Origin: Aquabacterium sp.
GTDB taxonomy: Bacteria; Pseudomonadota; Gammaproteobacteria; Burkholderiales; Burkholderiaceae_C
DNA: 64,000 nucleotides
Reading direction: 5' to 3'
NCBI GenBank assembly: GCA_030654395.1
Contig: JAURXM010000095.1
Location: 1 to 64,000 of the forward strand
Of this stretch, positions 23,460 to 32,683 are shown one piece after another. A program made the position numbers and the translations under genes. Every line of letters begins with the position of its first letter. Position 1 is the stretch's first letter. Under the pieces are notes generated by a model. It worked only from the letters and a program-made list of their open reading frames with translations, did no database searches and was not told where the DNA came from.

Positions 23460-23511
23460 GTCAGCCCCGGTTGCCGTTGTGATTGATGTTACGCCTGTTG
23501 TTGCCGCGTCA

Positions 23512-24264
23512 TCAAGGATCAGGCCTTGTGTTTGCCCGCTTATCTGACGATGTCAGTGTCAGCAGAATGTCGGCGTACCAAGCGCAGTTCAGCCCCAGTG
23601 ATTCGTCAACCTTCAGATCACGGTGCCCCATGTCCATGCTCGAAGAGTGCACGCCAAGCAGCTTCCAAGGCAGCGCGGTGGCGTCACCGGGGCTGCGCAT
23701 GACAACGGGTGCCCCGCTCGTGCCTCGGTGCGTACGGGCATCGGTCAGAAAATAGCCATGTCCTTGAAACCGCAAGCCAAAGGATGATGCGATAACCGCC
23801 TGCCTCACCACGGGCAGATGGTGCAAGGTGTCATGAAACCCGAGGGGGAAGCCCACCACCAAGGCCGAGCTGCCGATCTCAATGTCTTGCAAGGTGCGCT
23901 GCAGGTGATCCGGCGTAAAGCAGCAAATCACAGCAGACTCGGGCATGGTTTTGCGGTCGATCTCAATGACAGCGACGTCAATTTCTCCAGCCGCATCCTT
24001 GCCTTGAAACCAGACACTCTGACCATCGCGGTAGAGGGGGACGGACACAGACACCGAGCGTGTCAGGTTGGCCTCATCGGTGTGGATCTCCAGCGCGATG
24101 CGATCGGGAAAATGATCCGTGGGCTTGTCATACACGACATGCCGGCTGGTGACCAAATAAAGCCGGGTGTCGCGCTCGAAGAAGAAGCCACTCGCGGACG
24201 TGAGTCCACGCTTGTCCAAAAAAGTCGAGACACGGGTGGTGGTCAGCAGTAAGGATTCAATCAT
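23512..24264 (-). CDS. Trypsin-like serine peptidase
   Basis: A 250-residue protein with an S1-type fold and no signal peptide. The catalytic serine is in RTHRGTSGAPVV, the expected GxSGxP motif; the histidine is in YLVTSRHVVYD and the aspartate is probably in GEIDVAVIEID. Such stand-alone cytoplasmic proteases occur in effector or quality-control settings. Start at ATG 24264. It is divergent from the first diguanylate cyclase gene. No partner domain is visible. Confidence 0.83.
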   Translation of the reverse strand: MIESLLLTTTRVSTFLDKRGLTSASGFFFERDTRLYLVTSRHVVYDKPTDHFPDRIALEIHTDEANLTRSVSVSVPLYRDGQSVWFQGKDAAGEIDVAVIEIDRKTMPESAVICCFTPDHLQRTLQDIEIGSSALVVGFPLGFHDTLHHLPVVRQAVIASSFGLRFQGHGYFLTDARTHRGTSGAPVVMRSPGDATALPWKLLGVHSSSMDMGHRDLKVDESLGLNCAWYADILLTLTSSDKRANTRPDP

Positions 24265-24412
24265 GTGGGGCAAGCCGTGCGTATGTCACCATTGTGGGTC
24301 ACGAATAGCCGTGTGGCGTTTGACTGGTGATCTAGGCGCGTCAAGTTCTGATGTTTGCGGTCGAAATACAGGCTTGCTTTGCAAATCACCTTGGGTGCGC
24401 GCGTTCGTTGTC

Positions 24413-25651
24413 ATGGCACAAACCGAATTTCCGCCCATCTCCGGGCATCTGGTTGATCCTTCCCTGAAGGGCGATGAGTTTGTTTTGCGCAAATCGCGGG
24501 TGTTGCGGCGCTTGCGTTTTTTTGGCGCCCTTGAGCAACGCTACCTGGATGACCGTGCACCCGATCGCTTGCGCTTGCTGCAAATGGGCGCGGCATTGTC
24601 CGCCCTGTTGTCCATCTTCTTCTTGGGTACAGATTGGCTGATGGTCCGTGATCAATTTGATACCGCACTGAAGTTGAGGCTGCTGCTTCAAGTGCCGCTT
24701 ATTTTGGCTTGGTTGCTGTGCTTCAAACATCTAGGCAGGGCAACGCGTGAGCTATTTGGCTTGTCCTCAAGTGTTGTGGCGGGGGGCATCAGCATCTATC
24801 TGTGCTTGGGTAGCTCGGATGAATTTGGCATGCTCTACCTCGCCTCGATGGTGATGATTTTGCTGTTCAATGGCGGCGTCGTTCGCATGTATTTCCGGAT
24901 GGCCTTGGCGGTGAACATGTTGACGCTGGTGATGTTTGTGGCGACGCTGTTGATGTTGCCCCATCCGCCCGAGGCCATCATGCTGTCGATGTGTCTGGTG
25001 ATGGGTTCGACCGCGCTGTTCTCTTTGTTTGGCAGCTATTGGCTTGAGCATGAAGACAGAACAAATTGGTTCTTGTCTAGGCAAGAGCAAGCGTTGCTGG
25101 ACGAGTTAGAGCGGGGCAATCAGCGGCTTGATGAGGTGTCGCGCCACGACCCATTGACCGATTTGGCCAACCGCCGTTACTTCGATGAGTTTTTGCGGCA
25201 AGTGTGGGAGCGTGCTCAGCAAAGCGGTGAAGAAGTCGCGGTCCTGATGATGGACATTGACCATTTCAAGCACTACAACGACCACTATGGTCATCCTGCA
25301 GGCGATGCTTGCCTCAAAAACGTGGCGGCTGCGTTGCTGTCGTCTTTGCGTAAGCCGGGGGATTTGGTGGGCCGATTCGGTGGTGAGGAGTTCATTGCCG
25401 TGCTGACCAAGACCAGCCTGCCTTTGGCTGTGGCGGCAGCCGAACGGGTGAGAGCTGCCGTCGCTGACGCAGCTTGGCCTCATGAGGCCTCGCCCGGTTT
25501 GAGACAAATCACCTTGAGCGTTGGCGTATCCACAATGCTACCGGAGCCAGGTGCTGAGGGCCCTGCCGGCTTGGTTGCCGATGCGGACGCGGCGCTTTAC
25601 AGGGCCAAGGCCATGGGTCGCAATGCTGTTTACGCCTTCAAGGTAGATTGA
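24413..25651 (+). CDS. Diguanylate cyclase with membrane sensor domain (first of a tandem pair)
   Basis: Makes cyclic di-GMP at the inner membrane. 412 residues: a cytosolic lead (1–55) ending in LEQRYLDDRAPDRLRL, six hydrophobic segments (about 58–210), a short coiled linker, and a GGDEF domain (about 245–410). The active site is GGEEF at 323–327, and DIDHFKHYNDHYGH is intact. The product-inhibition I-site, four residues ending five before GGEEF, is KPGD (314–317) rather than RxxD, so feedback inhibition is probably weakened. Its stop codon overlaps the next start (TGATG). Confidence 0.92.
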   Translation: MAQTEFPPISGHLVDPSLKGDEFVLRKSRVLRRLRFFGALEQRYLDDRAPDRLRLLQMGAALSALLSIFFLGTDWLMVRDQFDTALKLRLLLQVPLILAWLLCFKHLGRATRELFGLSSSVVAGGISIYLCLGSSDEFGMLYLASMVMILLFNGGVVRMYFRMALAVNMLTLVMFVATLLMLPHPPEAIMLSMCLVMGSTALFSLFGSYWLEHEDRTNWFLSRQEQALLDELERGNQRLDEVSRHDPLTDLANRRYFDEFLRQVWERAQQSGEEVAVLMMDIDHFKHYNDHYGHPAGDACLKNVAAALLSSLRKPGDLVGRFGGEEFIAVLTKTSLPLAVAAAERVRAAVADAAWPHEASPGLRQITLSVGVSTMLPEPGAEGPAGLVADADAALYRAKAMGRNAVYAFKVD

Positions 25652-26874
25652 TGATGCCGGATCAGGACATCGAGCGCGCGGAGGTGGCAGTGGCGAGCGA
25701 TTCGCTCGACAAGCCACTGTCTTGGTTGCGCTTTCCTGCCCGGCTAGAGCAACAATACCTGAGGGATGGGGCGGCTGGTCGGGTGCGCTACGTGGCACTC
25801 AGTGGGGCCTTATCTTTGTTGATTTTCAATGGCTTTTTGGTCGCTGATTATTTGATGGCGCATGACGTTTTGGCCTTGGCTATCCAAGTCAGGCTAGGCG
25901 TTTTTACGCCCATCGCACTGCTTTTGCTCAGTGCCGTTTGGTTCGCCCCGAAGTGGGTGATCAAAAACATACCCCCGCTTATTTTTGAAGCTTTGTTGGC
26001 TTTGTCGGGTGTTTTTGCATCGGCTTGTTTGGCCTATATTTTGGCTTCAAGTCACAGCCCCACCAGCCAGTACTATCACATTGGGCAAATGGTGGTGGTG
26101 ATGTATGGCAACGTGGTCCAGCGCCTGCGGTTCGGGTATGCCGTTGCGACCTCTGCGGTGGTCTACACGATGCACATTGGCGGTGTGCTGATGCTCGATG
26201 CGTCCAATCCACGTTTGGTCCTGCCGATGGTGGCGATGGTCGGGGCGACGGTTGTTTTCACTCTGATGGCTAATTTTGCGTGGGAGCGCGACCACAGGCG
26301 CAACTACTTGTTGTCTTTGCGACGCCAGCATCTGACGCATGATTTGAATGAAGTGCGGGCACGTTTGCAGCAACTCTCACGTATCGATCCCTTGACGGGC
26401 TTGTACAACCGGCGTCACTTAGAGTGGTACTTGCAGCAGGTCTGGCGACGTGCGCTGCATGGCGGTGAGGTGGTCTCCATCATCATGATCGATATCGACC
26501 ACTTCAAAAAATACAATGACCTGTACGGTCACACGCTGGGCGACCAGTGTTTGGCGCGTGTGGCGAAGGCGCTAGCCGATGGTCTGCGCCGTGCCGGTGA
26601 CTTGGTGGCTCGCGTTGGGGGGGAAGAGTTCATTGTGGTGTTGCCGCAGACCGATCCTGCTGAGGCCTACCAGGCAGCTGAGCGTGTGCGGCAGGCGGTT
26701 CAGGCGCTGCAAATTGAACATGCAGACTCTGTGACGGCTGCGGTGGTGACTTGCAGCTTAGGTGTGGCCAGCTGCAGGGTGCAGCCTGAGCAGACGGATA
26801 CGCAGCTCATTGCACAGGCTGATGCCGCGCTATACCGTGCCAAGCAGGCCGGGCGCAATCAGGTCGCCAGCTAA
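25651..26874 (+). CDS. Diguanylate cyclase with membrane sensor domain (second of a tandem pair)
   Basis: A 407-residue paralogue of the preceding gene with the same layout: LEQQYLRDGAAGRVRY, six membrane segments, linker, GGDEF domain. GGEEF is at 323–327, the same coordinates as in the first copy. Here the I-site is intact, RAGD (314–317). The pair therefore probably arose by tandem duplication and then diverged in feedback control. ATG 25651 overlaps the upstream stop, so the two should be made together. Confidence 0.92.
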   Translation: MMPDQDIERAEVAVASDSLDKPLSWLRFPARLEQQYLRDGAAGRVRYVALSGALSLLIFNGFLVADYLMAHDVLALAIQVRLGVFTPIALLLLSAVWFAPKWVIKNIPPLIFEALLALSGVFASACLAYILASSHSPTSQYYHIGQMVVVMYGNVVQRLRFGYAVATSAVVYTMHIGGVLMLDASNPRLVLPMVAMVGATVVFTLMANFAWERDHRRNYLLSLRRQHLTHDLNEVRARLQQLSRIDPLTGLYNRRHLEWYLQQVWRRALHGGEVVSIIMIDIDHFKKYNDLYGHTLGDQCLARVAKALADGLRRAGDLVARVGGEEFIVVLPQTDPAEAYQAAERVRQAVQALQIEHADSVTAAVVTCSLGVASCRVQPEQTDTQLIAQADAALYRAKQAGRNQVAS

Positions 26875-26904
26875 GTTGCGGCACATCGGGTATGGTTGCG
26901 TGCT

Positions 26905-27831
26905 ATGCAGCCCATCATCGCCATCTCGAACCTGTCTAAAACCTACGAATCGGGTTTCAGTGCGCTCAAACAAGTTAACTTGGACATCCACCCCGGAGAG
27001 ATCTTGGCTTTGTTGGGCCCCAATGGCGCAGGCAAAACCACGCTGATCAGCATCATTTGCGGCATCGTCAATGCCAGCGCTGGCCAAGTGACGGTCGGGG
27101 GTTTTGACATTGGCAAGGACTACCGCGCCACCCGCTCACTGATTGGCTTGGTGCCGCAAGAGCTCACCACCGATGCGTTCGAGACGGTGTGGAACACGGT
27201 CACGTTCAGCCGTGGCTTGTTTGGCAAGCCCGCGAACCCCGCCCTGATCGAGCAGGTGCTCAAAGACCTGTCCTTGTGGGACAAGAAGGACAACAAGATC
27301 ATCACCTTGTCCGGTGGCATGAAGCGCCGTTTGATGATCGCCAAGGCCTTGTCACACGAGCCTCGCATTTTGTTTCTGGATGAGCCTACAGCCGGTGTTG
27401 ACGTCAACTTGCGGCGCGACATGTGGGCCATGGTGCGCAAGCTGCAGCAGTCGGGGGTGACCATCATCCTGACCACGCACTACATCGAAGAGGCGCAAGA
27501 GATGGCCGATCGCATCGGCATCATCAACAAGGGTGAAATTTTGTTGGTCGAGGGCAAGGACGCGTTGATGCGCAAGTTGGGTAAGAAGCAGCTGACCTTG
27601 CAACTGGTTCAAGCGCTGACGCAGATCCCATCGGGCCTGGATGCCTATGCCTTGAGCTTGGGGCAAAACGGCCATGAGTTGACGTATACCTATGACTCGC
27701 TTGATGAGCGCGTCGATGTGGCTGGTTTGCTTGGCGCCTTGCATGACGCAGGCATCCGTTTTAATGACATCCAAACGACACAGAGTTCGTTGGAAGACAT
27801 CTTCGTCAATCTGCTCAAGGACGGTTCATGA
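26905..27831 (+). CDS. ABC-2 type transporter ATP-binding protein
   Basis: Cytoplasmic ATPase of 308 residues. Walker A is GPNGAGKTT (about 40–48), the signature is LSGGMKRRL, Walker B is [12 protein letters not shown], and the switch histidine is in TTHYIEEA. The C-terminal 80 residues resemble the YadG/CcmA-type extension, ending [11 protein letters not shown]. It overlaps the permease gene by four bases (ATGA). It probably exports a lipid, drug or polysaccharide component. ATG 26905 is preferred over a GTG/ATG cluster slightly upstream. Confidence 0.95.
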   Translation: MQPIIAISNLSKTYESGFSALKQVNLDIHPGEILALLGPNGAGKTTLISIICGIVNASAGQVTVGGFDIGKDYRATRSLIGLVPQELTTDAFETVWNTVTFSRGLFGKPANPALIEQVLKDLSLWDKKDNKIITLSGGMKRRLMIAKALSHEPRILFLDEPTAGVDVNLRRDMWAMVRKLQQSGVTIILTTHYIEEAQEMADRIGIINKGEILLVEGKDALMRKLGKKQLTLQLVQALTQIPSGLDAYALSLGQNGHELTYTYDSLDERVDVAGLLGALHDAGIRFNDIQTTQSSLEDIFVNLLKDGS

Positions 27832-28589
27832 ACATCCATGCCATTCGCGCGATTTACCGCTTTGAGATGGCGCGTACCCGTCGCACGTTGATGCAAAGCA
27901 TCGTCTCGCCGGTGATCTCAACTTCACTGTATTTTGTGGTTTTTGGCTCGGCGATCGGCTCGCGCATCCAGCAAGTTGATGGCATCGCCTATGGCGCTTT
28001 CATCGTGCCAGGTTTGATCATGCTGTCGCTGCTGACGCAAAGTATCTCTAACGCCTCGTTCGGTATTTACTTCCCGAAGTTCTCTGGGACGATTTACGAG
28101 TTGCTCTCGGCCCCCGTGTCGTCGTTTGAGATCGTGCTGGCCTACGTGGGGGCGGCTGCCAGCAAGTCCATTTTGCTGGGTTTGATCATCTTGGCCACTG
28201 CGGGTTTGTTTGTGCCGCTTCACATTGAGCACCCTGTGTGGATGATGTTGTTTTTGGTGCTGACCTCAGTCACCTTCAGCTTGGTGGGTTTCATCATTGG
28301 CCTGTGGGCCGATAGTTTTGAAAAGCTCCAAGTCGTGCCCTTGTTGATCATCACACCGTTGACGTTTTTGGGGGGCAGCTTTTACTCCATCAAGATGCTG
28401 CCGCCGGTCTGGCAAACGGTCTCTTTGTTCAACCCTGTGGTTTATCTGGTCAGCGGATTCAGGTGGTGCTTCTTAGGGCAGGCTGATGTCAGTGTCGGCT
28501 TCAGCTTGGGGATGACACTGACCTTCATGCTGGCCGCTATGGGGGTGGTCGCCTGGATATTCAAAACAGGCTACAAGCTCAAGCGTTGA
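27828..28589 (+). CDS. ABC-2 type transporter permease
   Basis: Inner-membrane permease of 253 residues with six hydrophobic segments, including the conserved region [34 protein letters not shown] near the end, typical of the YadH group. With the overlapping ATPase gene it forms a complete exporter as a dimer. The substrate is not known. Confidence 0.93.
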   Translation: MNIHAIRAIYRFEMARTRRTLMQSIVSPVISTSLYFVVFGSAIGSRIQQVDGIAYGAFIVPGLIMLSLLTQSISNASFGIYFPKFSGTIYELLSAPVSSFEIVLAYVGAAASKSILLGLIILATAGLFVPLHIEHPVWMMLFLVLTSVTFSLVGFIIGLWADSFEKLQVVPLLIITPLTFLGGSFYSIKMLPPVWQTVSLFNPVVYLVSGFRWCFLGQADVSVGFSLGMTLTFMLAAMGVVAWIFKTGYKLKR

Positions 28590-28609
28590 TACTCTTGATG
28601 CCCATGATA

Positions 28610-29788
28610 TCAAGCAGCACTCAGATCATGATCTGTTTTCGTTTTTCTATTGCTGCTTATGGCGCCTTGTCGGGGCATGGATGTATTGCCCACCATGATG
28701 TCAACGGTCTTCTTAAGGCGTTTCCAAACTGATTCTTGAACATAAGGGACGCCATACTTCTCACACAGCGCCTTGACTTGTGGTTGCAGTTGCTGATATT
28801 GTTTCATTGGCAGGTCTGGCCACAAATGATGTTCGATTTGGTAGTTTAACCAGCCATGCATGAAGTCATTGAAATCACCGCCTGTTTTAAAATTGGTCGA
28901 TCCCGTTATCTGTCGCAAAAAGAATTCGCTTTTGGTATTGACTGTATCCTCGAACAGGAATAAATCATCGCCAGTGTGATTGGGCACAATCACCAAAAAG
29001 GTGTGCAAATTGGTGATGATCTCTGCCAGTAAGGAGTTAACCAATACGCAGAGCACCGCCGTTGAACCCAGTGGCGTAAATAAAGCGGGGATCAGTACAA
29101 AGCGCAGGCCAATGTAAGGCAGCATGCTTTTCAGCCAAACCTCACGTGCCGCGGGGTTGAACGGGTTCCACAGCTCAGGTTGTGTCATGGCACCCGTCTG
29201 GCGCTCTTCACCTAAGACGTTTTTCTTGTTGCTGCGCAGGTGTTTAAGTGTGTTCGGTGCGTAATACAGCGGCTTCCAAAAAGCGGCGAACAAGGCCACA
29301 GTGATATAGCGCAGCGGCATGGGGATTTTGGATTCTCGTAGCCACGCCAGATTCAACTCAGCTTGATCAGGATCAGCGGCTTCACCTAAATTGTAATGAT
29401 GCAGGCGGTTGTGTTCATTATCCCAAGCGGCTGGGTAAATCCAATCGCCCCAATCTAATAAACGGCGCCAACCTTTTGCAAAACCTTTGCTTGTGTAGCG
29501 ATCTGGGATGCCATCAATTTTGTCGTAACCCTTGTGCATGATAGGGTGGGCAATATTTGTCCAGCGATTCACATTGCCTAGGCTGATTAAAAATGCCGAG
29601 ACAGGGTTGGGTATCAACCATGCCGTGGCGTAGCCTATGACTGTGCAGAATCTACCCCAGCGTTCTATTTTCTTCAAGTGCTTGAAATCAGCCTCGCCCA
29701 TGCGTTCGTTGGCGGAGCGGCGTAATGCCATTATTTCTTGCGTGAAATTCTCGACATCTTTATCAGACATCTGAAATGTTGTGGACAT
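28610..29788 (-). CDS. Fatty acid desaturase
   Basis: Membrane di-iron desaturase of 392 residues. Three histidine boxes are visible: HPIMH (about 82–86), HNRLHH (about 126–131) and QIEHH (about 318–322). The Gln in the last box is the form seen in front-end and related acyl-lipid desaturases. Hydrophobic stretches between the boxes fit four membrane helices. The gene and its flanks are noticeably AT-richer and use different codons than neighbouring genes, and a transposase relic lies just upstream, so horizontal acquisition is likely. Regiospecificity cannot be told. Confidence 0.9.
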   Translation of the reverse strand: MSTTFQMSDKDVENFTQEIMALRRSANERMGEADFKHLKKIERWGRFCTVIGYATAWLIPNPVSAFLISLGNVNRWTNIAHPIMHKGYDKIDGIPDRYTSKGFAKGWRRLLDWGDWIYPAAWDNEHNRLHHYNLGEAADPDQAELNLAWLRESKIPMPLRYITVALFAAFWKPLYYAPNTLKHLRSNKKNVLGEERQTGAMTQPELWNPFNPAAREVWLKSMLPYIGLRFVLIPALFTPLGSTAVLCVLVNSLLAEIITNLHTFLVIVPNHTGDDLFLFEDTVNTKSEFFLRQITGSTNFKTGGDFNDFMHGWLNYQIEHHLWPDLPMKQYQQLQPQVKALCEKYGVPYVQESVWKRLKKTVDIMVGNTSMPRQGAISSNRKTKTDHDLSAA

Positions 29789-29902
29789 AAAGCCGATCTA
29801 AATATAATTTGCAAATGTGATTGCCGCCGTAATTTTACATGTTTTTGGATGCCGGGCGTTTGACGCCTTCCTAGCAGTGCTCTGATCGCTTCGCGCTCAG
29901 TG

Positions 29903-30066
29903 TGGCCGTCAACGCTGAAGTGCTCCTTGGATAGCCACTTCTTCTTTCTTGTCAGCCTGCTTGAGCATCTCGTTGACGACGGCTTCTTGGTGAACAACGT
30001 GGGCACCCAAACCGAGTCGTTCATCGACAGGCCAATGAACCAGTGAAACAGCAGGTTGTATTGCGT
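29903..30066 (-). pseudogene. Transposase fragment (IS5/IS1182-like), frameshifted
   Basis: Minus-strand reading gives QYNLLFHWFIGLSMNDSVWV and then PTLFTK, followed after a reading-frame change by AVVNEMLKQADKKEE, and then in the first frame LSKEHFSVDG. Those are consecutive pieces of the N-terminal part of IS5/IS1182-type transposases (WFVGLSMxDxVWVPTxFxKNRxRL ... LLSxEHFSVDGTL). No start, catalytic half or inverted repeats remain. It marks an old insertion between the desaturase and the prepilin. Confidence 0.7.
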
Positions 30067-30508
30067 TTGTGTCGCTTCCGGTCGTGGGGGTGCTACGCTG
30101 GTAACGCGTCACGCCCCTAGAGGGTGGACTTGGCGGCTGGGTACTGACGCCTGCTGGCACTCGCCGCCAGATATTCACGCAGATTCAAGCCTGAACAAGA
30201 AGCGGCGAGCACAGACGCTAATTGGTTAGTAATATCTGGTTATGCTCTGTAAAATCCAAGCTGGTGTGGCTATGGCGTGTACGCATCGTTGGCCGGCAGT
30301 GTGGTGTTGATCAATGGTCGCGCAGTCACGGCTCAGTTCATCGGATACAGTTGGCCTAGGGCATGTGGGCTTTGGTAACCAAGGGCTTGGGGCGGACAGC
30401 CCGTGCATCCTGGCTGGATTTCTCATGTATTTAAAATGGGGGGTGAATGCGTTTTCCGGGTTTTCCTCTCCGCCTGACGTGGATGTGCTCAACGCGCTCG
30501 TTCATGTC
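30067..30508. other. Intergenic stretch with an interlocked inverted-repeat pair
   Basis: No convincing gene in 442 bases, although the prepilin frame extends upstream without a stop to about 30314. CTCGCCG (30160–30166) pairs with CGGCGAG (30203–30209), and CCAGATATT (30167–30175) pairs with AATATCTGG (30231–30239). The order A-B-A'-B' would give an H-type pseudoknot in RNA from either strand. It may be a structured RNA or part of a decayed mobile element. Confidence 0.4.
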
Positions 30509-30985
30509 ATGAGCCGCAGCACTGTTAAAAGCCAAAAAGGCTTCACGATAATCGAACTCATCGTTGTCATTGTGATATTGGGTGTGTTGGCAGCCACTGC
30601 GTTGCCGAAGTTCATTTCGCTCTCTGGCACAGCATCCATCGCGGTGATTGATGGCCTGAGGGGCAACGTCGCTTCGGCAATGAACATGGCCTACGTCAAA
30701 TGTTTGACTTTTACCAGCTGCGGTATTGGTCAGCCGGTAAGCATCACGGTCGATGGCAAAGCCCACGCCTTTTACAACGGCTACCCCAACGCAGGGGAAA
30801 CCGTGAGCACTGGCATCGATGCGTGGGTCAACATCCAGGGGGTTACCGCGGTTGGCGTGAGCATGTACAACACCCGATTTCAGGTTGACAGGGCCAAAAA
30901 CCCCAGTGCTTGCTACGTTGATTACAGGGAGGCGGTTAGCTTTGGAACCACCCCCATCATCACCACCAACACCACCGGCTGTTGA
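30509..30985 (+). CDS. Type IV prepilin-like / type II pseudopilin protein
   Basis: Exported pilin-like protein of 158 residues. The type III signal sequence MSRSTVKSQKG is cleaved before FTIIELIVVIVILGVLAATALPKF, with Glu at mature position 5 as required for assembly. The soluble domain has three cysteines besides a C-terminal one (KCLTFTSCG, ACYVDYRE, and final TTGC). There is no assembly machinery nearby. It resembles the other orphan pilin at 61844–62386, which also ends in GC and has the same ALPKF boundary. Confidence 0.88.
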   Translation: MSRSTVKSQKGFTIIELIVVIVILGVLAATALPKFISLSGTASIAVIDGLRGNVASAMNMAYVKCLTFTSCGIGQPVSITVDGKAHAFYNGYPNAGETVSTGIDAWVNIQGVTAVGVSMYNTRFQVDRAKNPSACYVDYREAVSFGTTPIITTNTTGC

Positions 30986-31007
30986 TGCTTCACTACTGGT
31001 GACCTAG

Positions 31008-31372
31008 ATGATGGTTCAAGGCGACTATGACGTGGGTGGCATCTTGCCGATCGGGCCTGCCTACCTTTTTGTCAATGTCCGCCACATCAACTCGGTTGAT
31101 GCCATGGCGGGCAAACGCATCGTTGCTTTTGACTACGACAAGGCGTAGGGCGTGATGATCCAGCGTATTGGTGCACAGCACGTGTCGTCTGACGTCACCA
31201 ACTTGCACAAGACGCCTACAAATACACCTTGATTTTGCGTGACGCCCCCATCGCGCTGGTTGAGCAAGACCTGTATGACAAGCGCGGCCTCAAGGTGATC
31301 AAGCGGATGCGCTGTCACGTGAGCCCGGCTCAGGCCTTGTGTTTGACCCGCACGGTGCGCTGTGCCTTGTAG
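31008..31372 (+). pseudogene. Broken putative solute-binding protein gene (DUF6091-like)
   Basis: First part, from about 31008: MMVQGDYDVGGILPIGPAYL, then FVNVRHIN, AGKRIVAFDYDKA and a TAG at 31146–31148 where relatives have glutamine (DYDKAQAVMIQRIGAQ). Reading through the stop gives GVMIQRIGAQHVSSDVTN. A deletion then removes roughly 70–100 codons, and the C-terminal part follows in another frame: YKYTLILRDAPIALVEQ, DLYDKRGLKVIKRMRC. The family name is from memory of the AGKRI-DYDKAQ-IMVQR-IGAQPV pattern. The gene is dead by at least a nonsense codon and a deletion, and its end overlaps the CLC gene. Confidence 0.65.
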
Positions 31373-32550
31373 ATGCCTGTATGTCCCGAGCACAGGTAGC
31401 TCACCATGCAGGCCAGTGCCGCATAGACCCCAATGGGCGCCCCAAACAGTTCCATGGCCATGATGGTGCAGGCTAATGGTGTATTGGCAGCACCAGCGAA
31501 CACGGCGACAAAACCCACGGCGGCCAGCAGCCCCAAGGGCATCTGCAGCAGCGGTGCCAGTGCGTTGCCTAAGGTTGACCCAATGAAAAACAGCGGTGTC
31601 ACTTCCCCGCCTTTGAACCCGCTGCCCAGAGAGGCCACAGTGAGGGCCAGTTTGGCCGCGAAATCCCATATGGGTACGGGCTGCGACAGCGATTCAAGCA
31701 CAGCAGGTAGGCCCAATCCAGCATAGCGCCAGGCGCCCGTGAACCAGATCACCACAGCCAGCACAGTCCCGCCGATGAGCGGCCGATAGGGTGCGTAGGG
31801 GATGTGCTGCTTCATGATATCCGCGAGGGCATGGTTGCTTTTTGAAAAAACCATACCGACCAAACCGAATGCGATGCCAGCCATTGCCATCGCACAAAGG
31901 TTCCAAAGCGATATGCTTGGGATGGCGCCTGCTGTGTAGTGCGTGTGCTGTATGCCCCACAGCATGGTGACATGATCAGCCACCATCGCAGCGACAAAGC
32001 AGGGCCACAGGGCTGCGTTTGGCATGCGTTTGAGTATCAGTACTTCGATGCCGAAGACGGCGCCAGCCAAAGGTGTCCCAAAGACCGAGGCGAACCCCGC
32101 ACTGATGCCCGCCATCAACAAAATACGCCGATCTGCTTGATCAAGACGACACCAGCGTGTCACCTGATCAGCGAGGGCTCCTCCCATCTGCACAGCGGTC
32201 CCTTCGCGGCCAACTGAAGCGCCAAACAAATGTGAGATGACGGTGCTGAGCAGGATCAGGGGGGCCATGCGCAAGGGCACGGTCTGCTTGGGGTCATGGA
32301 TCTCGTCTATCAGCAGGTTGTTGCCGCCTTCGACGCCTTGCCCCACCTGCAAGTAAACCCAGCCGACAACAAACCCGGCAACAGGCAGCAGCCACAGCAG
32401 CCAGCGATGTGATTCGCGCGTGACTGTGGCCCAGTCCAGCATGAGCAGGAACAGGGCCGAGGCTGAGCCAGCCAACACGGCCACCAAGGTGGCCAGTGCC
32501 AGCCATTTCACGGCGTAGGCCAGCAGTTTGCGTTGTTCGATTAGATTCAT
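31330..32550 (-). CDS. CLC-type anion channel/antiporter, probable fluoride-type (CLC-F) clade
   Basis: Membrane protein of 406 residues with the CLC fold. The gating-glutamate motif is GREGTAVQMGGALA, and the later motif is GSGFKGGEVTPLFFIGSTLGN. In ordinary chloride CLCs these read GREGPxVQ and GxPGGxFxPxLxxG. The GREGT and KGGEVTPLF forms are, as I recall, those of the fluoride/H+ antiporter clade. The likely role is fluoride export from the cytoplasm. No fluoride riboswitch fits its leader. The C-terminus (HTGIYKAQRTVRVKHKA) lacks CBS domains. Confidence 0.82.
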   Translation of the reverse strand: MNLIEQRKLLAYAVKWLALATLVAVLAGSASALFLLMLDWATVTRESHRWLLWLLPVAGFVVGWVYLQVGQGVEGGNNLLIDEIHDPKQTVPLRMAPLILLSTVISHLFGASVGREGTAVQMGGALADQVTRWCRLDQADRRILLMAGISAGFASVFGTPLAGAVFGIEVLILKRMPNAALWPCFVAAMVADHVTMLWGIQHTHYTAGAIPSISLWNLCAMAMAGIAFGLVGMVFSKSNHALADIMKQHIPYAPYRPLIGGTVLAVVIWFTGAWRYAGLGLPAVLESLSQPVPIWDFAAKLALTVASLGSGFKGGEVTPLFFIGSTLGNALAPLLQMPLGLLAAVGFVAVFAGAANTPLACTIMAMELFGAPIGVYAALACMVSYLCSGHTGIYKAQRTVRVKHKA

Positions 32551-32599
32551 GTGTTGGGGTGGCCCCGATCCCGTCGCCTGATTCTAATGTTCCCGGTAT

Positions 32600-32633
32600 G
32601 GATAATGCGTCATACGCCTTCAGGCGTGTATCC
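32600..32633. promoter_or_regulatory. Nested inverted repeat between CLC and thiolase genes
   Basis: ACGCC (32614–32618) pairs with GGCGT (32623–32627) around TTCA, and an outer GGATA (32600–32604) pairs with TATCC (32629–32633). It sits in the 133-base divergent gap and could be an operator or a leader hairpin for the CLC gene. Confidence 0.35.
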
Positions 32634-32683
32634 CCTTTGAATACCACGTGCCTGTCCATTCAATAACCAAGTGAGATGCCGCT

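Noticed and set aside
32551-32683. Fluoride riboswitch ahead of the CLC gene
   Set aside because: I could not place the conserved GAUGG core, ACCGCC or CUGAUGA-x-x-CCUAC elements; only a simple nested hairpin is present.
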